DNA of 64,000 bases from Cololabis saira (Eukaryota; Chordata; Actinopteri; Beloniformes; Belonidae), in the NCBI RefSeq assembly GCF_033807715.1, contig NC_084587.1, forward strand, positions 25,210,517 through 25,274,516. Direction: 5' to 3'. The notes beneath the pieces are model-generated. The model did no database searches. It saw only the letters and a program-made list of their open reading frames with translations, and was not told the DNA's origin. Below are positions 57,590 through 64,000 of the stretch, piece by piece. Each line of letters starts with the position of its first letter. Position 1 is the first letter of the stretch. The position numbers and the translations under genes are program-made.

Positions 57590-58039
57590 TGAACTTCAAC
57601 TTCTCAACCTTATCAAATCTTATCTCTCATCTCATTTTCAGTGTTTGTCAGGGCTCAGTACTGGGTCCTATTCTCTTCAGTATGTACATAAACTATCTGA
57701 TATCTGTGAGAAAATGTGGCATCTTAATGTAAGCTAATGACACCTTTAGAGAAAGCGCTTACAGGTTGCTACAGACTACACATTGATTCAAATCTCAGCC
57801 TCAAACTCACATTAATAAATTCAGTAACAAGTTCTGTTTATTTAAAGTTCAGATTCATCAGCGATGTCCTCTCAAGTGAAGCAAGCAAAAGCTATTTCTT
57901 CTCTCTCACATCACGTACTGTCTGATAAGTTGGTTCAATGCACTCACAACAATAAAACCAACAGAATCATACAAACAAAGACTCAAAATTAGACATTAGA
58001 CAGGAAACATTCTGGAAATCAATACCACCATATTTTCAA

Positions 58040-58079
<40 letters not shown>

Positions 58080-58235
58080 TTATTTTATTTGTTTATATTT
58101 TAAATTACTTTTTATTGGATTATTTTTCAGTTATTTTATTTTTTTTATATATGATGCGCTGACTGGAGAGCACTTTTAATTTCGTTGTACATAAGTTATA
58201 TTGACAATAAATAACTATCTATCTATCTTGTATTC
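57590..58235 (+). mobile_element. Degraded LINE 3' fragment with TCTA tail
   Basis: CQGSVLGPILFSMYINYLI (from about 57640) is the PQGSxLGPxLF box of a LINE reverse transcriptase, followed by decayed sequence. The 3' end reads TTGACAATAAATAACTATCT with a TCTA repeat, as in CR1-like LINE tails. A TA run lies at 58043-58075. Confidence 0.65.
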
Positions 58236-58384
58236 GAACAGTATGAAAAATCATAAATTCCCTACATAATTATTACAAATTACCACAGGTCCCCAGATAA
58301 TTTTAACCCAGTGTGAATCACATAAAACACACAAAGCTAGTCAGTCACAACACAGGAAGATTGAAACTTCGTCTGAGAGTTTAG

Positions 58385-58505
58385 CTTCACACAGAAGACA
58401 GAAAACTGTGGTGGACCGTGTCTGTTTGTTTTTTCTCTTGCAGATTTCCAGTGCTCCTTGTGCGCTTCCATGTGTTTTTCGCATCTTGGACTAGCAGCGG
58501 ATGTC
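58385..58505 (-). repeat. Dispersed repeat (copy 3 of 3), fused to the LINE 3' side
   Basis: The segment 58441-58505 matches 1-95 in complement and 43928-43970. It directly follows the LINE residues TYGHEIRVMTSAA, where an intact LINE would continue with its own C-terminus, so a junction lies at about 58505. Confidence 0.55.
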
Positions 58506-60186
58506 ATTACCCGAATTTCATGACCATAGGTGAGGGTGGGACCGTAGATTGACCGGTTAATCAAGAGCTTCACCTTTCGACTCAGCTCTTTCTTCACCAG
58601 GAAGGTCCGGTACACTGACCGCATAACTGCTGATGCTGCACTAATCCATCTGTCAATCTCACCCTCCAGCTTTCCCTCGCTTGTGAACAACACCCCGAGA
58701 TACTTGAAGTCCTCCACCTGAGGCAGGACTTCTCCACCCACCTGGAGAAGGCACGCCGCCCTTTCCCGGTGGAGAACTAAGGGCCTCGGTTTTAGAGGAC
58801 CTGATTCTCATCCCCGCCGCGTTGCACCCGGTTTCCGGCTTCACCAACCCAGCACATGCTGAAGGTCTTGGCCTGATGAAGCCAACAGGACAACATCATC
58901 CACAAAAAGCAGCGATGAAATCCTGTGGTTCCCAAGCCGGATCCCCTCCGGCCCCTGGCTATGCCTAGAAATCTTGTCCATAAATATTATGAACAGGACC
59001 GGTGACAAAGGGCAGCCCTGCCGAAGTCCAACATGCACTGAGAACAAGTCTGACTTACTACCGGCAATGCAAACCAAAATCCTGCTCCGATCATTCAGAG
59101 ACTGACAGCCCTTAACAGAGCGCCCCGGACCCCCGGACTGGAAGCATATGTGGACTGGTTGGGCAAATTCCCGTGAACCCTCAAGCACCCTGCAGAGGGT
59201 ATAGAGCTGGTCCAGGGTTCCACGACCACATTGTTCCTCTTGAATCCGAGGTTCGACTATCAGCCGTATTCTCCTCTCCAGTATCCTGGCGTAGACTTTC
59301 CCAGGGAGGGTGAGAAGTGTGATCCCCCTATAGTTGGAACACATTCTCCGGTCCCCCTTTTTAAAAAGAGGGACCACAGCCCCTGTTTGTCACTCTAGCA
59401 GCACTGTCCCCTTCTTCCATGCAATGTCACAGAGGCATGTCAACCAAGACAGCCCTATGACATCGAGAGACTTGAGGTACTCAGGGCAAATCTCATCCAC
59501 CCCCGGTGCCCTGCCACTGAGGAGCTTACGAAATACCTCAGTGACCTCAGCTTGGGTGATGGACGAGTACATCCCTGATTCCACACTCTCTGCTTCCTCA
59601 ATGGAAGGCATGTCAGTTGGATTGAGGAGATCCTCGAAGTATTCCTTCCACCGTCCAACGATGTCCCCAGTCGAGGTCAACAGTTCCTCACCTACCCCGT
59701 AAACGGTGTTGGCAGAGTACTGCTTCCCCTTTCTGAGACGCCGAATGGTTCGCCAGAATTTCTTCGGGGCTGACCGAAAGTCTTCCTCCATGGCCTTACC
59801 AAACTTCTCCCAGACCTGAGTTTTTGCCTCCAGGACTGCCCGAGCAGCGGCTTGCTTGGACTGCCGGTACCTATCTACTGCGTCAGGAGTCTCACAGGCC
59901 AACATGGCCTGCTAGGACTCCTTCAGCCTGAAGGCATCCCTCACTGTCCACCACCGGGTTCTGGGGTTGCTGCCACGAGAGGCACCAGAGACTTTGCATC
60001 CATAATTTTGAGCTGCCGCATCGACAATGCCAGTGTATCCAACTCACCACTAGGTGGTGATCAGTTGACAGCTCAGCCCCTCTCTTTACCCGAGTGTCCA
60101 AGACATACGGCCGAAGATCAGATGAAACGACAACAAAGTCGATCATTGACTTCCGGCCTAGGATGTCCTGGTGCCACGTGCACTGA
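58505..60186 (-). mobile_element. LINE with endonuclease and reverse transcriptase, downstream part
   Basis: Read on the minus strand from 60186: WHQDILGRKSMIDFVVVSSD and AELSTDHHLV (end of the endonuclease, with its conserved DH), then FGKAMEEDFRSAPKKFWRTI, AEVTEVFRKLLSGRAPGVDE, VVPLFKKGDRRMCSNYRGIT, VHVGLRQGCPLSPVLFIIFM, SSLLFVDDVVLLASSGQD (the FADD box with Ala replaced by Val) and EDFKYLGVLFTSEGKLEGEI. This order is that of a non-LTR retrotransposon with an N-terminal apurinic-type endonuclease. Deletions (the FRPG part before RGTLDQL is missing), stops and frameshifts make it inactive. The clade is uncertain. Confidence 0.85.
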
Positions 60187-61227
60187 TCAGAATCAGAATC
60201 AGCTTTATTGGCCAGGTTCGAACATTGTCCAACAAGGAATTTGACTCCGGTAATTTCGCTCTTTGGTATAAAAAATAAACAAATAAAACAATAAACAAAT
60301 GTGGTATTTCTATGTACAGTATAAACATTTTAAAGGTGCAGCAGTTTGAGGTAGTGAGAAGGACAGTTCTGAATAAAAATAAGAATAATTATAACCTATT
60401 TACAATTTTAACAGACAAATACAAAAAATACAAGAAAATAAATTATACAAAAGAAATACAAAGTGAGAGGTGCAGCAGAGTGAGGCAGACATGATTATTA
60501 AAGAGGGTGCTAGATGATTTATTTATTTTTTTGCACGTGTTTGGTTACTCTGAGACTGTTATTTGTGAGAGTTCATCAGAGCAACCGCTTGCGGGAAGAA
60601 ACTGTCCCTATGTCTGGAAGTTCTGGCGCACAGAGCTCTGTAGCGCCGTCCAAAGGGGAGGAGTTGGAACAGACTGTGTCCCGGGTGTGAGGGGTCAGCA
60701 GAGATTTGACCTGCCCGTTTCCTGGTCCTGGACCGGTACAGGTCGTCAATTGATGGGAGGTTAGTCCCAACTATCCTCTCTGCAGACCTGATTGTCCGTT
60801 GCAGTCTGTGCCTGTCCAGTTTGGTGGCTGATCCAAACCAGACAGTGATGGAAGAGCAAGTATTACAACCTCTGCTGCGCCTTCTTTCTGACGGAGTTGA
60901 TGTGGGTGGTCCACTTCAGGTCCCTGGAGATTGTGGATCCCAGGAACCTGAAGGAGTCTGAGGTGGAGACAGTGCTGTTGAGGATGGTGAGGGGGGGGAG
61001 TGGCGGTGGGTTTTTTTATGAAGTCCACTGTCATCTCCACAGTCTTGAGCGGGTTCAGCTCCAGGTGGTTCTGACTGCACCAGTGGACCAGCTGTTCCAC
61101 CTTCCGTCTGTACGCGGACTCGTCACCTTCCCGGATCAGGCCGATGACGGTGGTGTCGTCCGCGTACTTCAGGAGCTTCACAGACGAGTCCCCTGAGGTA
61201 CAGTCGTTGGAGTAGAGGGAGAACATT
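60187..61227 (-). mobile_element. CR1/Rex1-like LINE inserted into the first LINE
   Basis: The minus strand reads FSLYSNDCTSGDSSVKLLKY, ADDTTVIGLIREGDESAYRR and VEQLVHWCSQNHLELNPLKT, then a VDF motif, and ends near 60190 with TGGCCAATAAAGCTGATTCT and a TTCTGA repeat. It starts within the RT domain (5'-truncated). It splits the endonuclease of its host between ...NTMFKHN and QCTWHQ, so it came later. Confidence 0.85.
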
Positions 61228-61891
61228 ATGCTTGAACATGGTGTTTGTTATGGACAAACTGTGAGTGGCACAGTGGCACTGTGAGTGCTCCAACAACAGA
61301 GCACCACTCGGGTTCAGATCGAGGAGGCCGTTCCTCCCAATCACGCCTCTTCAGGTATCACTGTCATGGCCCACTTGAGCATTGAAGTCCCCTACTGGAA
61401 CATTGGAGTCCCCAGTTGGAGCACTATAATGTACCCCTCCCAGGGACTCCAAGAAGGCCGGGCACTCCGTACTGCTGTTTGGCCCATAGGCACAACCAAC
61501 AGTGAGAGACCTTTTCCAGGGAAGCGACCCTCTCGTTCACCGGGGTAAACTCCAACACATTGCAGCTGAGCTGGGGGGCTATAAACAAGCCCACACCAGC
61601 TTGCCGCCTCTCACCCTGGGCAACTCCAGAGTAGTGGAGGGTCCGGCCCCTTTTCAAGGAGCTGAGTTCCGAGCCCAAGCTATGTTTGGAGGTGAGCCCG
61701 ACTATCTCTAGCTGGTATCTCTCAACCTCCTCCCCCCCCAGTGAGCTGACATTCCATGTCCCTAATGCAAAGGGTTTTGGTCCAGGGATTGGGTCGTCGA
61801 GGCAACCCTCTACATTGCACCAGCCTGTCATGGTCCTTCCTGCGGGTGGTGAGCCTACAGGAAAGCAGGCCCACATCGCCTTTTCGGGCTG
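61228..61891 (-). mobile_element. LINE with endonuclease, upstream part
   Basis: The minus strand reads ALGTWNVSSLGGEEVERYQL, EIVGLTSKHSLGSEL, HYSGVAQGERRQAGVGLFIA and PQLSCNVLEFTPVNERVASL, then after a frameshift AYGPNSSTECPAFLESLGG, VPVGDFNAQVG (GDFNA endonuclease motif) and GVIGRNGLLDLNPSG. This is the N-terminal half of the endonuclease domain and continues at 60186. It is cut at 61892 by the LTR element. Confidence 0.85.
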
Positions 61892-62340
61892 TGTCACGGC
61901 TCAGACAGGACAGAGAACCCAAATGCACAACACCAGGCAGGATCAGAGTCCAAGAGGCTTTAATCTTTGTCAAAAGGCAGGCAGGGGTCAAACCGGGTAG
62001 TCAGGCAGATCAGGCAAACAAAACCAAAACGGGCAGGCAAAAATCCATAAACCAAGAATCATGCAGGGTTGCAGGGTTACAGGCAGGCAGGCAGGCAGGA
62101 ACAGGACAGAAATCAGGAAGGCTGGAAAGCGAGGCAAAAGCACACGACAATCTGGCAAACTAGAAGGTGGAAATGGGCCGGTATAAGAGGGGAACTGCTG
62201 ATGAGGGAAACCAGGTGTGGAGCGGAGCTGGGGAAGCAAAGGTGAAGGGAATGAGTGGATTACTGGCTGATTAGGGTGGCAGGATCTGGAAAGACAGGGG
62301 AGTGAGTTAAAATAAAAAACTACACTGGGAAACCATGACA
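61892..62340 (-). mobile_element. 3' LTR of an LTR retrotransposon
   Basis: On the minus strand it starts TGTCATGGTTTCCCAGTG at 62340 and ends GCCGTGACA at 61892, so TG...CA with TGTCA/TGACA ends, 449 bp. A purine-rich tract with a G-run lies directly upstream (62341-62355), as expected for the polypurine tract. ATTAAA near 61955 on the minus strand could be the poly(A) signal. The other LTR is outside the window. Confidence 0.75.
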
Positions 62341-64000
62341 GAACCCCCCCCCTCAAGGGACAGATTCCAGATGTCCCAAAACCCCCCACCCAGGGCGGGA
62401 GGAGGGGGCCCGGAGGAGGGCCCCGGCCAACAAACGGCCAAAGCTCCGGGGGCCGTCCTCGGTGCCGGGCAGACCGGTGAGGCAGTTCGGGGGGGTCGCC
62501 CTTGGGGCGTAACAGGCGGATCCAGGGGTCGGTCAGGGGGCTTGGTAGGCTGGTCAGGGGGTCGGTCTGGGGGCTTGGCAGGCTGGTCAGGGGGTCGGTC
62601 TGGGGGCTTGGCAGGCTCGTCAGGGGGTCGGTCTGGGGGCTTGGCAGGCTGGTCAGGGGGTCGGTCTGGGGGCTTGGCAGGCTGGTCAGAGGGTCGGTCT
62701 GGGACTGCGGCAGGCTGGTCAGGGGGTCGGTCTGGGACTGCGGTAGGCTGGTCAGGGGGTCGGTCTGGGGGCTTGGCAGGCTGGTCAGGGCGTCGGTCTG
62801 GGGGCTTGGCAGGCTGGTCAGGGGGTCGGTCTGGGGGCTTGGCAGGCTGGTCAGGGGGTCGGTCTGGGGACTTGGCAGGCTCGTCAGGGGGTCGGTCTGG
62901 GGGCTTGGCAGGCTCATCAGGGGGTCGGTCTGGGGGCTTGGCAGGCGGGTCAGGGGGTCGGTCTGGGGACTTGGCAGGCTCGTCAGGGGGTCGGTCTGGG
63001 GACTTGGCAGGCTGGTCAAGGGGTCGGTCTGGGGACTTGGCAGGCTCGTCAGGGGGTCGGTCTGGGGACTTGGCAGGCTGGTCAAGGGGTCGGTCTGGGG
63101 ACTTGGCAGGCGGGTCAGGGGGTCGGTCTGGGGGCTTGGCAGGCGGGTCAGGGGGTCGGTCTGGGGGCTTGGCAGGCGGGTCAGGGGGTCGGTCTGGGGG
63201 CTTGGCAGGCTGGTCAAGGGGTCGGTCTGGGGACTTGGCTGGCTCGTCAGGGGGTCGGTCTGGGGACTTGGCCGGCTGGTCAGGGGGTCGGTCTGGGGGC
63301 TTGGCAGGCTCGTCAGGGGGTCGGTCTGGGGGCTTGGCAGGCTCGTCAGGGGGTCGGTCTGGGACTGCGGCAGGCTGGTCAGGGGGTCGGTCTGGGACTG
63401 CGGCAGATCCATCCAGGATCGCCTCAGGAAGGGGAACAGAGACCACCTCCAGAACAGAGACCGGCGGGGCCGCCTCAGGAACGGAGACTGGCTGCGGGAC
63501 CGCCTCAGGAACCGAGGGCTGCGGGACCGCCTCAGGAACAAGAGTCGGGGCTGACAGGACGCGGGGAGCCGGAGTCGGGGCAGACAGGATGCGGGGAGCC
63601 GGAACCGGGGCAGACAGGATGCGGGGCGCCGGAACAGGGGCAGACAGGATGCGGGGCGCTGGAACAGGGGCAGACAGGATGCGGGGCGCCGGAACAGGGG
63701 CAGACAGGATGCGGGGCGCTGGAACAGGGGCAGACAGGATGCGGGGCACCGGAACAGGGGCAGACAGGATGCGGGGAGCCGGAACAGGGGCAGACAGGAT
63801 GCGGGGAGCAGGAGCTGGAGCTGGAGCAGGAACAGGAGCCGGAACAGGAGCCGGAGCTGGAACAGGAGCCGGAGCAGGAGCTGGAACAGGAGCCGGAGCA
63901 GGAGCTGGAGCTGGAGCAAGCTGGGGCTGGGGCTGACGCCTTCGTCGTTGCCTCCCCTGAGCCTGCAGGCTCCTGGGCCCACCCAGAGCCAGGCGTGTTC
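62307..64000 (-). CDS. Proline-rich, repeat-containing C-terminal frame of the LTR retrotransposon (partial)
   Basis: The minus-strand frame with an ATG at 63749 is open through two repeat arrays. It reads APVPAPRILS units (30 bp), then PSVPEAVPQPVSVPEA, then about 27 PPDRPPDQPAK-type units (33 bp), then SSGPPPPALGGGFWDIWNLS and LEGGGSVMVSQ, and ends at 62307 inside the LTR. In fish Gypsy-like elements, polyprotein frames commonly end across the polypurine tract in a GGG motif, which favours this frame. A second minus frame (SPQTDPLTSLP units, 664 codons, 61988-63982) is longer but runs through most of the LTR, so it is less likely coding. Integrase and RT are off the right edge. Retroelement coding is inferred from position, not from a recognised domain. 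Confidence 0.45.
   Translation of the reverse strand, partial: TRLALGGPRSLQAQGRQRRRRQPQPQLAPAPAPAPAPVPAPAPAPVPAPAPVPAPVPAPAPAPAPRILSAPVPAPRILSAPVPVPRILSAPVPAPRILSAPVPAPRILSAPVPAPRILSAPVPAPRILSAPVPAPRILSAPTPAPRVLSAPTLVPEAVPQPSVPEAVPQPVSVPEAAPPVSVLEVVSVPLPEAILDGSAAVPDRPPDQPAAVPDRPPDEPAKPPDRPPDEPAKPPDRPPDQPAKSPDRPPDEPAKSPDRPLDQPAKPPDRPPDPPAKPPDRPPDPPAKPPDRPPDPPAKSPDRPLDQPAKSPDRPPDEPAKSPDRPLDQPAKSPDRPPDEPAKSPDRPPDPPAKPPDRPPDEPAKPPDRPPDEPAKSPDRPPDQPAKPPDRPPDQPAKPPDRRPDQPAKPPDRPPDQPTAVPDRPPDQPAAVPDRPSDQPAKPPDRPPDQPAKPPDRPPDEPAKPPDRPPDQPAKPPDRPPDQPTKPPDRPLDPPVTPQGRPPRTASPVCPAPRTAPGALAVCWPGPSSGPPPPALGGGFWDIWNLSLEGGGSVMVSQCSFLF
62341..62356 (-). other. Polypurine tract of the LTR retrotransposon
   Basis: The minus strand reads CCCTTGAGGGGGGGGGTTC immediately before the LTR. 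The G-run fits a plus-strand primer site. A TTC interrupts it next to the LTR. Confidence 0.55.
62520..63413. repeat. 33-bp minisatellite, about 27 units
   Basis: The unit is GGCAGGCTGGTCAGGGGGTC followed by GGTCTGGGGGCTT, with variants at a few fixed positions (CTGG/CTCG/CGGG, GGGCTT/GGACTT/ACTGCG). The period is a multiple of three and stop-free, so several frames on both strands stay open. Confidence 0.95.
63545..63808. repeat. 30-bp minisatellite, about 9 units
   Basis: The unit is GGAACAGGGGCAGACAGGAT followed by GCGGGGAGCC; units differ mainly in GAGCC/GCGCC/GCGCT. It lies upstream, in the minus direction, of the 33-bp array. Confidence 0.95.
63809..63928. repeat. GGAGCx hexamer-type tandem repeat
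   Basis: GGAGCTGGAGCTGGAGCAGG-type units with GGAACA and GGAGCC variants. On the minus strand it encodes Leu/Gln or Pro/Ala runs in the LTR element's frames. Confidence 0.85.

Noticed and set aside
62520..63413. Regular 33-bp repeats considered as a CRISPR array
   Set aside because: The repeats are directly adjacent, with no unique spacers, in a eukaryotic retroelement; it is a minisatellite.
62335..63936. Long + strand frames (533 and 350 codons) with GGRSGGLAG and SVWGLGRLVR repeats
   Set aside because: They come from the 33-bp minisatellite being stop-free in several frames, and they run opposite to the LTR element. No domain or start context supports them.

Overview
The window is vertebrate nuclear DNA, most likely from a teleost fish. 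It is AT-rich and intron-like or intergenic, full of microsatellites, and packed with relics of DIRS-like, L2/CR1-like LINE, PIF-Harbinger, hAT, Tc1/mariner, SINE and LTR elements in combinations typical of ray-finned fish. There are no operons, ribosome binding sites or CRISPR arrays.

Only one host gene is clearly supported: the last coding exon (exon 2) of a melatonin receptor of the MTNR1A (Mel1a) type, 32553-33421 on the + strand, with a 3' splice site just before it and a poly(A) signal about 400 bp after it. Exon 1 (N-terminus and first membrane helix) was not found upstream, so either it lies outside the window or I missed it. The sequence left of 32552 is probably intron 1 and/or intergenic DNA.

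Layout. 1-95: edge of a dispersed repeat. 3.97-5.7 kb: internally deleted DIRS-like retrotransposon (gag relic plus tyrosine-recombinase tail between characteristic terminal repeats). 8.2-9.68 kb: L2-type LINE 3' half. 10-22 kb: mostly plain sequence with SINE copies, microsatellites and small MITE-like repeats. 22.25-23.83 kb: PIF-Harbinger transposon with a broken transposase. 23.84-25.14 kb: Tc1/mariner relics. 26.39-27.25 kb: hAT-type element inserted into a TA microsatellite. 27.85-31.65 kb: a dense nest of terminal-inverted-repeat elements and LINEs. 31.66-32.42 kb: LINE tail directly in front of the receptor exon. 35.2-38.1 kb: a SINE, then a four-level nest (Tc1 relic, TIR element, solo LTR, second TIR element). 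40-41.8 kb: a second CWG-site Harbinger element inserted into an L2 copy. 43-45.2 kb: SINE, microsatellites, LINE 3' end, Tc1 relic. 50.6-53.4 kb: minus-strand CR1/Rex-like LINE broken by two TIR elements. 55-56.8 kb: GGCATGCCC-bounded tandem repeat. 58.4-61.9 kb: minus-strand LINE with endonuclease and reverse transcriptase, split by a second LINE. 61.9-64 kb: 3' end of a minus-strand LTR retrotransposon whose proline-rich frame is a 33-bp minisatellite.

The transposable-element archaeology is the most informative content. Several insertions can be proved internally, because removing the element and one target-site duplication restores the reading frame or the sequence of the host repeat. 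I found no convincing undescribed functional system. The most unusual items are the CWG-targeted Harbinger pair, the palindromic MITE family with GGC/GCC duplications, and the self-nested TIR family.
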